Assembly: GCF_047634355.1 (NCBI RefSeq)
Contig: NZ_JBLIAL010000007.1
Strand: one strand, 5' to 3'
Source of the DNA: Porticoccus sp002341315
GTDB lineage: Bacteria > Pseudomonadota > Gammaproteobacteria > Pseudomonadales > Porticoccaceae
Length of the DNA stretch: 64,000 nucleotides
The stretch's first letter is position 1. Each line of letters starts with the position of its first letter. The position numbers were made by a program, and so were the translations under genes. Positions 16,172 to 24,410 of this stretch are shown here, piece by piece. Below the pieces are notes generated by a model that saw only the letters and a program-made list of their open reading frames with translations, did no database searches and was not told where the DNA came from.

Positions 16172-16939
16172 TTACTCCGGCGTGACAAAACCGTAGCGGG
16201 TCATAATGTCGTGTACTTTGTCGGTCGCCATAAACCCTGCAAATGCCAGCGCTTCGGGCTTGTTGCCGCCACGCCTGGTGACCACATAACCCTGCGTCAG
16301 CGGATTGTGCAGCGTATCGTCAATCAGGTAGTGATCATGCCTGGCCAGCTCGGGAAACTTGGCCAGAGACAGGGCGATAATGCCCACCTGTGCAGCGCCG
16401 GATTCAGTCATCTGGGCGGCGTGCGCAATATTCTCGCCGAACACCAGTTTGCTCTGCACAGCATCCCACACACCTGTCGACTGCATCGCCTCTTTGGCGC
16501 GCAGACCGTAGGGAGCATGTGAGGGCTGGGCAATGGCAATGCGGGTAATCGCCTCTGAAGTCAGGTCTTCAAGGGTGAGGCTGGCGGCGTTCAGGGTGTT
16601 GCTCCAGATCACAATCCGGCCAATGGCATAGACAGCCGGTTCAGTGGTTGTCAGGCCCTTATTCCTGAGTTGCCGGGGGAAGGCGATGTCGGCCGAAAAG
16701 AAGATATCGTAAGGTGCACCGTTAGTGATCTGCGTGGTCATTTTCCCCGAGGAGCCGTAGATAACCTCAATGGCGGCATCGGGACGCACCTCACGATAGA
16801 GGTTCACAATGTCATCCAGTGCATAACGCAGATCAGAGGCCGCCGCGATACGTATGGGCTCGCTGGCATGCAACGCTGCGGTTAACAGCAGAAGAGTCAG
16901 TATCACAAGCAACCGACCCGGTTTTGCGAATAGGGGCAT
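16172..16939 (-). CDS. modA: Molybdate-binding periplasmic protein ModA
   Basis: 255 residues from the ATG at 16939, chosen because it starts a signal peptide (cleavage after ALHA). The mature protein begins EPIRIAAASDL, and the family's oxyanion-binding Ser residues are present (AAASDL and YGSSGKMTTQI). YDIFFSADIAFPRQL is the usual ModA segment. It captures molybdate or tungstate in the periplasm and hands it to ModB. It is the first gene of the modABC operon. Sixty base pairs upstream of its start lies a ModE-type operator, so it should be repressed when molybdate is plentiful. Confidence 0.92.
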   Translation of the reverse strand: MPLFAKPGRLLVILTLLLLTAALHASEPIRIAAASDLRYALDDIVNLYREVRPDAAIEVIYGSSGKMTTQITNGAPYDIFFSADIAFPRQLRNKGLTTTEPAVYAIGRIVIWSNTLNAASLTLEDLTSEAITRIAIAQPSHAPYGLRAKEAMQSTGVWDAVQSKLVFGENIAHAAQMTESGAAQVGIIALSLAKFPELARHDHYLIDDTLHNPLTQGYVVTRRGGNKPEALAFAGFMATDKVHDIMTRYGFVTPE

Positions 16940-16998
16940 TGTCGATTCCGAGCAAGGGTTGGTGTGATTATGCTGTGGCCGGAGCGGATGCACTGTCA

Positions 16999-17022
16999 CG
17001 TTATATCCAATTGAATATAACG
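16999..17022. promoter_or_regulatory. ModE operator upstream of modA
   Basis: A perfect inverted repeat CGTTATAT-N8-ATATAACG in the 136-bp spacer between modE and modA. It matches the known ModE box pattern (CGnTATAT, spacer, ATATAnCG). It is 60 bp ahead of the modA start and would cover or border its promoter. Confidence 0.85.
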
Positions 17023-17075
17023 AGAAGAATAGGGTCAGATCGCCGGATCGTCAACCCAGGACGAATATCGACCAA

Positions 17076-17453
17076 TCAGTGGGGACTGCTGGGAGGGGAC
17101 GACGCCAGAAGGGCTGAGAGTTCGCTCAATTCATCGGCCACTGCCGCTGCCGTCTTTTCTTCGATTTGTCGGTACAAAGCCAGCACCCGCTCACCCAGCG
17201 GCGTAATATGGGCACCCCCGCCGCCACTGCCCCCTGCGGCGGTTTCAATCAGGGGAGAGGAAAAACACTGGTTCATGGTATCAACCAGCAACCAGGCCCG
17301 GCGATAGCTCATCCCCATCTGCCGGGATGCGGCCGAGATGGACCCAGTGGCGACAATACGCTCCAGTAGTTCCGCTTTCCCCGGGCCGATAGCGATAGCT
17401 TTTCCGAAAAGGATACGTTGCCGCAGGCGCAATGACGAAGTACCTGGTTTCAT
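17076..17453 (-). CDS. modE: ModE-type molybdate-dependent regulator, DNA-binding domain only
   Basis: 125 residues from the ATG at 17453; an ATG at 17501 is possible, but the shorter form matches the family start. The winged helix shows LLERIVATGSISAASRQMGM and SYRRAWLLVDTMN, then the ModE wing GGSGGGGAHITPLG. Full-length ModE has two further Mop domains that bind molybdate; they are absent. Such short forms are common in Gammaproteobacteria and may sense through another protein or not at all. It is read in the same direction as modABC and is placed upstream of it, with the operator in between. Confidence 0.85.
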   Translation of the reverse strand: MKPGTSSLRLRQRILFGKAIAIGPGKAELLERIVATGSISAASRQMGMSYRRAWLLVDTMNQCFSSPLIETAAGGSGGGGAHITPLGERVLALYRQIEEKTAAAVADELSELSALLASSPPSSPH

Positions 17454-17633
17454 AATATTGTGCTCGAGCGATACGACCACTGATTTTGCCACAATAGACA
17501 TGGGGCAACGAATTTAACAGTTTGTCAGGGCCCGGTCAGCGACGCCCTTGAGGTTCAAAGCATAGCTGGCGCGACACCTCTCAGGCGCGAGATCGTTTAT
17601 CACCGCAGCGAGGTGCCGCGCAAAATGAGATGG

Positions 17634-17870
17634 CTACTTCAGATCAGAAAGATTGGCTCCAAAATTGATATGAAACGGTGAACCATCCAGAAGCAGGGCA
17701 GGTACGGATTTGACCCCTGCTGACTCAGCTTCGGCAATACGGGATCTGTCCTGCCCAAGATGCACGATTTCCACATCATACTGAACGGGGTCTATTGCCC
17801 TGGCCACACTGTCCTCAGCCGCCACACAAACCGGGCAACCAGCGTGATAAAAAACTGCTTTTGCTTTCAT
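17634..17870 (-). CDS. Small thioredoxin-like protein with CPVC motif
   Basis: 78 residues. It is a short thioredoxin or glutaredoxin fold with the redox pair in HAGCPVC (residues 9-15), the conserved cis-Pro in KSVPALLLDG and no signal peptide. It is shorter than standard glutaredoxin (about 85) and lacks an obvious glutathione-binding tail. It is divergent from an HxlR regulator 120 bp away, a common layout for a redox-regulated pair. The ATG at 17870 has GAGAGAAGTT upstream. Substrate unknown. Confidence 0.75.
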   Translation of the reverse strand: MKAKAVFYHAGCPVCVAAEDSVARAIDPVQYDVEIVHLGQDRSRIAEAESAGVKSVPALLLDGSPFHINFGANLSDLK

Positions 17871-17990
17871 AACTTCTCTCCAGTCGTTAAGTTACAATCA
17901 TGTTCGAAACACACCCAAACGGTAGCGCTATTATCAGTTGCAAAAAAGCGGGAACCGGAAGGTGCGGTAGGCACTTTATGGTGTAATTTA

Positions 17991-18347
17991 ATGAATATTA
18001 ATGAGAAAAAAATGCATTCCCGCGCCAGCAATGTCTACCGCAAGCTTGAAGACGTGGTTGGCTGCAAATGGTCGGTGTCGGTCTTGCTGGCCATTGATGC
18101 CGGGATCTCCCGCCCCGGCGCACTGGAGCGTCACATTTCCGGCATATCAACGAAAGTACTGTCCGAACGACTGCGCAAACTGACGACCTATGGTTTGCTC
18201 GAGAAGCAGAGTTTCCCGGAGGTGCCACCGCGCACGGAGTATTCATTGACACCATCGGGAAGGAAATTGATACGCATCATTCAACAGATTCACACTTTGG
18301 ATTCAACACTTCACGGGGCAAAACCCAAGTCATCTAAGGGCAACTGA
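17991..18347 (+). CDS. HxlR-family transcription regulator
   Basis: 118 residues from the ATG at 17991; a second ATG at 18012 is possible. The winged helix begins GCKWSVSVLLAI and continues with GISTKVLSERLRKLTTYGLLEKQ and RTEYSLTPSGRKL, the HxlR pattern. Many HxlR proteins sense thiol or aldehyde stress through a Cys near the start; here a Cys precedes KWSV. It is divergent from the thioredoxin-like gene and 50 bp upstream of a LysE exporter, so either could be its target. Confidence 0.82.
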   Translation: MNINEKKMHSRASNVYRKLEDVVGCKWSVSVLLAIDAGISRPGALERHISGISTKVLSERLRKLTTYGLLEKQSFPEVPPRTEYSLTPSGRKLIRIIQQIHTLDSTLHGAKPKSSKGN

Positions 18348-18397
18348 CAGCTGGCAACAGCACCGCCCGAATGGCTTAAAACAAGGCGTTACACACT

Positions 18398-19018
18398 ATG
18401 GGCATCATCGAGTCGATAGCACTTCTGGGAATCATGATTGCACTTGCTGCGATGCCAAGCACCAGTGTTGCGCTGGTTGTCACACGCGCTGCCACTCTGG
18501 GCGTTAAAAACGGTATAGCGGTTGCTGCGGGAATTGTTGTCGGCGACCTGCTCTTTGTCATGTTGGTGATACTGGGTCTATCCACGCTTGCAGAGGCCCT
18601 GGGCAGCCTGTTTCTGGTCATCAGGTATCTAGGTGCAACCTATCTGATCTGGCTTGGCTTCTCATTGCTGACAAGAAAACACACCACCGGGTTTACGACT
18701 GACAGCCCAGCGGGAAAAGGACGTTTCACAACGGGCTTCTTTGCCGGCCTCGCCCTGACGCTCGGGGATATCAAGGCTATCTTTTTCTACCTTAGCCTGT
18801 TTCCCGTGTTTATTGATTTAGCCGCACTCCGGCTAACCGACATTTTCATTATCCTGGCAGTCACAGTGGTGGCTGTGGGTGGCGTGAAAGTCGTCTATGC
18901 ATGTTCAGCAGCAAAAATTGCCGCCCTGTCGAAAGGCCTACCGTTTGAGCCCGCCATCAGAAAAGCCGCAGGCGGTGCTATGATCGGAGCGGGAAGTTAT
19001 ATCATTGTACAAAGCTGA
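18398..19018 (+). CDS. LysE/RhtB-family exporter
   Basis: 206 residues with six membrane segments. The family motif is seen in PSTSVALVVTRAATLGVKNG (residues 20-39), with GIVVGDLLFV after it, and YLIWLGFSLL marks the third helix. LysE/RhtB proteins export amino acids or similar small metabolites. The substrate cannot be read. It follows the HxlR gene by 50 bp on the same strand. A long inverted repeat begins 24 bp after the stop. Confidence 0.82.
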   Translation: MGIIESIALLGIMIALAAMPSTSVALVVTRAATLGVKNGIAVAAGIVVGDLLFVMLVILGLSTLAEALGSLFLVIRYLGATYLIWLGFSLLTRKHTTGFTTDSPAGKGRFTTGFFAGLALTLGDIKAIFFYLSLFPVFIDLAALRLTDIFIILAVTVVAVGGVKVVYACSAAKIAALSKGLPFEPAIRKAAGGAMIGAGSYIIVQS

Positions 19019-19041
19019 CAACCACATACGGTTAGATCACC

Positions 19042-19078
19042 AATGTTGACAGGAAATATACGTTTTCCTGTTAACATT
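19042..19078. repeat. Long inverted repeat, AATGTTGACAGGAAA arms
   Basis: Two 15-bp arms with one mismatch around TATACGT, between lysE and the TIGR02647 gene. There is no T-run, so a terminator is not certain. Its core GGAAATATACGTTTTCCTG recurs with one change at 44117-44135. Confidence 0.6.
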
Positions 19079-19185
19079 ACTCGACGTTCGGGAGTTCCCA
19101 GGACAGCCTCTGTGAGGCGGTTACCATGTTTTTCCTGAAGCAGCCGATTATGCACCCTTCAAAGACAACAATAAGAGGTACCACC

Positions 19186-19425
19186 ATGCCCTTTTCTCCG
19201 GAACATCTAACCGAATTGAACTTGCTGGTCATGTTCAGCACCCCCTCACTGCAGGAAGGCATCAAGGTTCACCAACATGAGGCGGCGCCCGAACTGGTGG
19301 CAGCAGCCGAGCGCCTGCATCAAAAGGGTTTGATCACAAACAAGGACGGTGGCTACCTGACTGACCTTGGTTTCGAGACAGTCGATCACGCCCAGAAACT
19401 CTTGGGAATTCTCTCAACCGACTGA
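19186..19425 (+). CDS. TIGR02647-family small protein
   Basis: 79 residues from the ATG at 19186, which has AAGAGG upstream. The sequence (FSPEHLTELNLLVMF...EGIKVH...AAERLHQKGLITNKDGGYLTDLG) matches my memory of TIGR02647, a small gammaproteobacterial family annotated as DNA-binding. The second half looks like a winged helix with a typical LITxxDGGYLTDLG wing. Function is unknown. It is monocistronic, with a long inverted repeat in its leader. Confidence 0.75.
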   Translation: MPFSPEHLTELNLLVMFSTPSLQEGIKVHQHEAAPELVAAAERLHQKGLITNKDGGYLTDLGFETVDHAQKLLGILSTD

Positions 19426-19480
19426 AGATACAAACTACTTCTTTCGGATACCGGAATGAACAAAAAATTCAGGACAATTA

Positions 19481-19990
19481 ATGAAACATAAAATTACACT
19501 CTTGTTTGCCATGACTTTTTTTATTGTCGGAAATGGTGCTGGCCTTTTGGTGCAGCGGGCTCATGCAGCCCAAGATGGGGCAAACACCCTTTGTAGTGGT
19601 TTTGCTCTGCCCAGCGCAAACAAAGTTTATTTGTTTGCCTACAGGGAGCATCAGCCGCGCGAGAGTATTGCCCAATTGATCAGAAAGGAAACCGCCCTGG
19701 CGCTGGCCGGTACCGCTGATGAGGTGGTCATCGTCCAGGATAGCGAGCAGGCAAAGGCAGACGGGCTCTTACTGAAAATCAAGGTGCTCAATATCGCCCG
19801 GGGCAATCTCTTCACCAGAATCGATTTTCGATATGAGTTAATCGAAAGCTCTAATAAAGCAGAAATTCTCAACGAAACTGACGTGTTAACGTCAAACTTT
19901 GGTTTTAAAAAACTGACTGGCGATGTGGGCAGGGAAATTGTGCGAAACATCACCCCGTTGATCGATTGTTTTGAGGCTCGCAGGCAGTAA
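19481..19990 (+). CDS. Secreted protein, unknown function
   Basis: 169 residues. Residues 1-29 form a signal peptide (cleavage after RAHA). The mature protein has two Cys (TLCSGF near the start and LIDCFE near the end) that could form a disulfide. The middle is a mix of helix and strand, with ADGLLLKIKVLNIARGNLFTRIDFRYEL resembling periplasmic lipoprotein-like folds. No family was recognised. The ATG at 19481 has CAGGA upstream. It converges with the DUF2970 gene. Confidence 0.7.
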   Translation: MKHKITLLFAMTFFIVGNGAGLLVQRAHAAQDGANTLCSGFALPSANKVYLFAYREHQPRESIAQLIRKETALALAGTADEVVIVQDSEQAKADGLLLKIKVLNIARGNLFTRIDFRYELIESSNKAEILNETDVLTSNFGFKKLTGDVGREIVRNITPLIDCFEARRQ

Positions 19991-20020
19991 ATCCCGCCAG
20001 CCCATCATGCTGCGGGGCTA

Positions 20021-20311
20021 TTATGGCACCAGATGCCTGATCACCAGTTGCGAGGCAATGAAACAGATAGAGAAGAAAATCACCATTGCCATGATACCCG
20101 CCAGAATCACGGATTTCGGATTGGTCTCCAGCAGGTCAGACGCCCTCTTCATGCCGCGCTTCCTTTGCAGGGCAAACACCAGACAAAACGCCTGGGCAAT
20201 AATCTCAAGTGCACTGAGGTTTTTCGGTGTAGTTTCTTCGACTTCATCCTGTTGCGAGTCCACTTCGGCAGAGGCTTCTGGCAAAGTGTCTTGCTGATCT
20301 CTATTGGTCAT
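20021..20311 (-). CDS. DUF2970-type small membrane protein
   Basis: 96 residues. A polar, acidic N-terminus (about 1-30) is followed by LSALEIIAQAFCLVFALQRKRGMKRASDLL, which fits the DUF2970 start, and one membrane segment (about 68-90). DUF2970 members are small single-pass proteins of unknown function in beta- and gammaproteobacteria. The assignment is by overall pattern. The ATG at 20311 has AAAGGTT upstream. Confidence 0.6.
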   Translation of the reverse strand: MTNRDQQDTLPEASAEVDSQQDEVEETTPKNLSALEIIAQAFCLVFALQRKRGMKRASDLLETNPKSVILAGIMAMVIFFSICFIASQLVIRHLVP

Positions 20312-20443
20312 AACCTTTCTTACTCATCCGTTGGGACAGCAACTGTGGTATCAGTAGTCTGGTAGACACAGCCGCCAACATTGAATTTACTAACCGTACA
20401 TAGAATAACAGACAGTAGGGCTTGATATTCGCGGCACTGCGAC

Positions 20444-21049
20444 TTATTCAGCGCCGCTGCGAACTGCCGTACCAACAGAATCCTGCAACGGCCCCAGTGG
20501 ATTGCGGCGGGTTTCCTCTTCGTCAATCAAAGGGACACCGCTCCAGATCTTGTAGACCACCGTATTGTGGTCAATCACGATCAGGGCATTAAAGTTCCAA
20601 CCCTTGCGAATACGCTCACGTTTGAATTTTAGCAAGTCCAGCACCACATTGCCCACCCGTTTACTGTTGCTGACGCTGGGCGTGGCCTCATAGGCCAGAC
20701 ACTTCTCGCGGGACTTGAGACAGGTGCTCACACTGGGGGGTAGCTCATCATTTGTCACAGAACTGTTTGGGCTGAATTTCTGGATAATGTCGAGATAGGA
20801 AAGAATTCTGACATTGGGGGCGCTATATGGATCAAAACCCAGATCCTGCAGGTCGTCGGTAGTGGTTTCGTTGAGAATGATGCTGTCGTAGGAGGCCTTG
20901 GCCTCCTCAAAACTGTTCCACTGGGATTTCGTCTTGGCCCCACCTTTGGGCAAACCGCTACTGCACGATGCCAGCACTATCGCCATCAGTACCACCAACA
21001 GCGAAAGAGGGACCCAGTACGTCTGACGAATCTTAACTGCCTTGTTCAT
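20444..21049 (-). CDS. Lipoprotein, unknown function
   Basis: 201 residues from the ATG at 21049, chosen over an upstream TTG because it starts a lipoprotein signal (VLASC lipobox, Cys near residue 29). The mature part contains a conserved-looking ILNETTTDDLQDLGFDPYSAPNV segment, two further Cys in STCLKSREKC and a strand-rich end (ALIVIDHNTVVYKIWSG). The pattern of a small lipoprotein with a TTxDDLxxLGF motif resembles SmpA/BamE-like folds, but this is only suggestive. It is read toward the DUF2970 gene with a 132-bp gap. Confidence 0.65.
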   Translation of the reverse strand: MNKAVKIRQTYWVPLSLLVVLMAIVLASCSSGLPKGGAKTKSQWNSFEEAKASYDSIILNETTTDDLQDLGFDPYSAPNVRILSYLDIIQKFSPNSSVTNDELPPSVSTCLKSREKCLAYEATPSVSNSKRVGNVVLDLLKFKRERIRKGWNFNALIVIDHNTVVYKIWSGVPLIDEEETRRNPLGPLQDSVGTAVRSGAE

Positions 21050-21238
21050 GGCGCCCGGCTTGACTTTATGAAGACGATTCAATCATTACATTAAAGGTAA
21101 AGAGCCGTCCACTCTGCCTGCAACGTATTTATATTTGCTGTTTTACAGCCGGTTTGGCACCCTTACGGCCTGCTCAGATAACGTCAAAGCCGCCCCGGCC
21201 AAGACCACCCTCATTCATCAATATTTCACGGAGTCCCC

Positions 21239-21613
21239 ATGACATTAGAAGAAGCAAAAGCACTGCGCGAAAGCTGGGGCGACAAGCCTTGCAACCACCC
21301 ATCCTTTGCCGACGAATACATGTTTGGCTCAAAGACAGGGGATTTTGTCTGTGAACAGTGTGGCCGGTCGTTCACCAAACGTCAGAGAGACAACCTGAGC
21401 CAGGCAGACAACCCAAGGCTTAACCGGTTTCTGCAACAGAAGGATCTCATCAAGGAGCGACTCGACACTCTATCCCAGCGCAAGAGCAAGCTCACAGAAG
21501 TAGCCCAGAGCGAATCCGGTAGTTCTGTAATGTTGCTGGAAGCATTATTGAAGGATCAAGAGCAATTGATTCTGCGCGCCGAAGAGTTGATTCAGATAAT
21601 GGACCAAACCTGA
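21239..21613 (+). CDS. Small zinc-ribbon protein with C-terminal helix
   Basis: 124 residues. The ATG at 21239 has GGAG eight bases upstream. Residues 18-45 hold a possible zinc site (PCNHP, then FVCEQCGRSF). The rest is predominantly helical and charged (LQQKDLIKERLDTLSQRKSKL), suggesting a coiled coil. No family was recognised. It lies 63 bp ahead of rlmA and may be co-transcribed. A nucleic-acid or partner-protein role would be a guess. Confidence 0.65.
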   Translation: MTLEEAKALRESWGDKPCNHPSFADEYMFGSKTGDFVCEQCGRSFTKRQRDNLSQADNPRLNRFLQQKDLIKERLDTLSQRKSKLTEVAQSESGSSVMLLEALLKDQEQLILRAEELIQIMDQT

Positions 21614-21676
21614 TTACAGCCGCGCATCCGGCTGAGATGCCCCCCAATAATTCAGTACAGTTCAGGAGGCAAAGCC

Positions 21677-22534
21677 ATTAACGCAGAGCCATTCAGCTCA
21701 CTGGCTTGCCCCCTGGACGGCAATGCCCTGACACGCCATGGCACAACGTGGCGCTGCGCCAGTGGACACAGCTTCGATATCGCCAGGCAGGGCTATACCC
21801 ACTTATTGCCCGTGCAGAAAAAACGCTCCGCCGACCCCGGCGACAGCAAAATGATGGTGGCGGCACGCCAGCGCTTCCTGAACGCGGGTCATTATCAGCC
21901 CATAGCAGATGCCTTGAGCCGCACAGTGCTGGCAGAGCTCCCCACCAACACCACCGCGAGCTGCCTCGATGCCGGTTGCGGTGAAGGTTACTATCTTCGA
22001 CAGCTGAGGACAGCGGCAGGCGGCGATGGACACTCGCTTGCCCTGATGGGGCTAGATATTTCGAAGTGGGCTGTCCTCTCTGCGGCCAAGCAGGCCGCCA
22101 CCATATCTCCCTGGGCCAACTGGGTAGTGGGCAGCAATGCCAATTTGCCGGTATTGAGCAATACACTGAACGGGTTGCTGTGTATTTTTGGTTTTCCCGT
22201 CTACTCCGAATTTGCCCGGGTACTTAAACCCGGCAGCATCCTGTATCAGGTGGATACCGGACCCGATCATCTCCGGGAATTGCGCGACATCATCTACCCC
22301 CGCATCCGGCCAGCTCGCACGGTTGAGCCGCAGCAACCGGCGGAGTTCACGCATCGATCCAGCATAAGCATTCACTATCGCCTTACGCTGACAGACACTG
22401 CAGCGATAGCTGACCTGCTTGCCATGACCCCACACCTGTATCGCACCACAGCAGAAGGCCGGGCCAAAGCATCAGCGCTGACAACCCTGGAAGTTACCGT
22501 CGATGCCATACTGTCGCGTTTCGAACGCCACTAG
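21677..22534 (+). CDS. rlmA: 23S rRNA (guanine-N1)-methyltransferase RlmA, probable ATT start
   Basis: 285 residues if it starts at ATT 21677. The frame is open from 21614, but between there and the conserved N-terminus there is no ATG, GTG or TTG. AGGAGG at 21664-21669 stands seven bases before the ATT. The N-terminal zinc part reads CPLDGNAL, then WRCASGHSFD. E. coli RlmA has CxxC there, so the second Cys is replaced by Asp. LLPVQKKRSADPGDSKMM is the family linker, and the methyltransferase domain carries DAGCGEGYYLRQL. It methylates G745 or the equivalent in 23S rRNA. A start at TTG 21806 would remove the zinc domain. Confidence 0.85.
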   Translation: MNAEPFSSLACPLDGNALTRHGTTWRCASGHSFDIARQGYTHLLPVQKKRSADPGDSKMMVAARQRFLNAGHYQPIADALSRTVLAELPTNTTASCLDAGCGEGYYLRQLRTAAGGDGHSLALMGLDISKWAVLSAAKQAATISPWANWVVGSNANLPVLSNTLNGLLCIFGFPVYSEFARVLKPGSILYQVDTGPDHLRELRDIIYPRIRPARTVEPQQPAEFTHRSSISIHYRLTLTDTAAIADLLAMTPHLYRTTAEGRAKASALTTLEVTVDAILSRFERH

Positions 22535-22579
22535 GATCAGCGGCTCCAATATCCCTGTAACACCGACCATGCCGGCCAA

Positions 22580-22759
22580 TTGTCAAACCCTGTCCCCTAC
22601 AGCGGATTTGCCGAATTACTCAGTGAAGGATTAATGATCGGCGGCTGGGTGGCGATGTGGCGACCCATGGAAATTTTTCTCTATCGCTGGTGGCCGATTG
22701 TTCGCCGCCGCCGAACTTATATACGGCTGGCGGAGATGCCCGTGACAGTAATCACCTGA
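22580..22759 (+). pseudogene. 3' remnant of a membrane-protein gene
   Basis: The frame ending at 22759 encodes YSGFAELLSEGLMIGGWVA and MWRPMEIFLYRWWPIVRRRR, then LAEMPVTVIT. This matches what I recall as the C-terminal end of a family of multi-pass proteins (GGWVAMWRPLEIFLYDWWP). No upstream body of such a gene exists: rlmA ends at 22534. A 59-residue product from the TTG at 22580 is possible but would lack the membrane part. A decayed gene is more likely. Confidence 0.5.
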
Positions 22760-22899
22760 AGCTGATTCCTGCAAGTGCCAACAATCCCTCAAAAACCTTG
22801 CCAGAGCGCCAACATCTGTCAGCTGAAAAAGCATAAAATAGCACCCCTGCTGTGACACGACTTACACCTCCCCACCCAGAAAAGGACACCACCACCGGC

Positions 22900-23238
22900 A
22901 TGAGCAATTTACCCAACTGCCCGCAATGCAACTCCGAATACACCTATGAAGATAGCAATCTGTATGTCTGTCCGGAATGCGCCCACGAATGGCCCATAGA
23001 AGCCCCACCGGAAAATACCCAACAACATGCCGTCAAAGATGCCAACGGCAATATCCTCAACGACGGTGACACCGTGAGCGTGATCAAGGATCTGAAGGTA
23101 AAGGGCTCGTCGCTGGTAGTAAAAGTCGGTACCAAGGTAAAAAATATCCGCCTGGTGGAAGGTGATCACGATATCGACTGCAAAATTGACGGTATTGGCG
23201 CCATGCAGCTCAAATCAGCCTTTGTGAAAAAGAGCTGA
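22900..23238 (+). CDS. yjdM: YjdM/PhnA-type zinc-ribbon protein
   Basis: 112 residues from the ATG at 22900. Residues 7-29 form a zinc ribbon (CPQCNSEYTY, then VCPECAHEW), followed by the KOW-like domain DANGNILNDGDTVSVIKDLKVKG. This is the full YjdM (formerly PhnA) pattern. The old link to phosphonate use is not supported biochemically, and its role is unknown. It is followed 5 bp later by the DUF1415 gene in one transcript. Confidence 0.9.
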   Translation: MSNLPNCPQCNSEYTYEDSNLYVCPECAHEWPIEAPPENTQQHAVKDANGNILNDGDTVSVIKDLKVKGSSLVVKVGTKVKNIRLVEGDHDIDCKIDGIGAMQLKSAFVKKS

Positions 23239-23243
23239 ACGGC

Positions 23244-23831
23244 ATGCCCCAAACGAGCTTGCCACCTTCGCACGAAGGGGTGACAAAACAGGTGAAACTC
23301 TGGCTGGAAACCATCGTGGTAGGGTTAAACCTGTGCCCTTTTGCCAAACGGGAGCTGGTGAAAGACAGAATCCGCTTTTTTGTTTCGGCAGCAATCAACG
23401 AGGAAATGCTGGTCTGCGACCTGGAGGCAGAGCTTGAGAGGCTCGATCGGGACTCGTCCATTGAAACAACGCTGATCATTCACCCACAGGTGTTGGCAGA
23501 CTTTTTCGAATATCAACAATTTTTGATCTGGGCTGACCAGGTGTTAAAGCGCATGGGACTCCGGGGCGTTTTTCAGATTGCCAGTTTTCATCCCGACTAC
23601 CAGTTTCTCAATAGCGTCGAGCATGCGCCAGGGAACTATACCAACCGCTCCCCCTACCCCATGCTTCACCTGCTTCGCGAAGACAGCCTGGCGAATGCCA
23701 TCGCCAATTACCCCGACACGGACAAAATCCCCGAACGCAATATCGCTCTCCTTGAAAGCCTGGAGCCAGAAGAGTTGCGCGCGCTTTTTTTCACTGCGGG
23801 CCAGCATAGCGAAGCCCCTTCCGACAACTAA
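23244..23831 (+). CDS. DUF1415 protein
   Basis: 195 residues, soluble. The conserved block VKLWLETIVVGLNLCPFAKRE is followed by TTLIIHPQVLADFFEYQQFL and FQIASFHPDYQF. The final NRSPYPMLHLLRE completes the DUF1415 family. The Cys in NLCPFA is invariant as I recall and may be functional. No biochemical role is known. It follows yjdM by 5 bp. Confidence 0.88.
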   Translation: MPQTSLPPSHEGVTKQVKLWLETIVVGLNLCPFAKRELVKDRIRFFVSAAINEEMLVCDLEAELERLDRDSSIETTLIIHPQVLADFFEYQQFLIWADQVLKRMGLRGVFQIASFHPDYQFLNSVEHAPGNYTNRSPYPMLHLLREDSLANAIANYPDTDKIPERNIALLESLEPEELRALFFTAGQHSEAPSDN

Positions 23832-23869
23832 TTTATACATTGGCCTTTTCGACTATAGCCAACCTTCCC

Positions 23870-24240
23870 AATCATCCGTAGCCAGAGCGACATTCACACC
23901 CATCTCCTTCATTTTTATTAACATATACTTCACATAATAAAATATTTTATTCACCCCCAAATGCATCAAAAAATATTGATCAGTATTATTTTTTAATTGC
24001 GTATTATTTGGTTTATATTAAACCCGATATGATGCATACAATGACAAATATCCCATATTTTTTTGCCCAATAGAAATCCTCCAAAAAATACAATAAAACT
24101 TATATTTATCAGAATCTTACAAAAATTAATACGCCGGATAAAAAAATTATTCATAAAAATATAATTAATAACATATTGAACAAATAACCAATTAAATATA
24201 ATAATTTTACGGCCGATATGAACCGAAAAAACACGATGCC
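23870..24240. other. AT-rich stretch without a recognised gene
   Basis: The 579 bp between the DUF1415 and YegP genes hold no convincing gene. From about 23920 to 24210 the sequence is strikingly AT-rich (runs such as ATTTTTTAATTG and AATTAAATATAATAATTT), unlike both sides. A 111-codon - strand frame (24328-23993) crosses it, but its start is GC-biased and its end is low-complexity, so I do not call it. Confidence 0.5.
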
Positions 24241-24410
24241 ATCGAGTATCAACCGGACAAGATTTTAACCCGGCTGACAGTTCAGATCGGTCTGGGGGCA
24301 GGGTAACTCTACGGATACGACGACTCATCCTGCCCGAACAAATATTGAGGCAGGTGCTATAACAATCTGAGGCCCAGGCATCAGATCATTCAACAAGAGA
24401 GGAAAAGAGA

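Noticed and set aside
23993..24328. A 111-codon - strand frame in the AT-rich island
   Set aside because: Low complexity, strong change in composition along its length, no family pattern and no good ribosome site.
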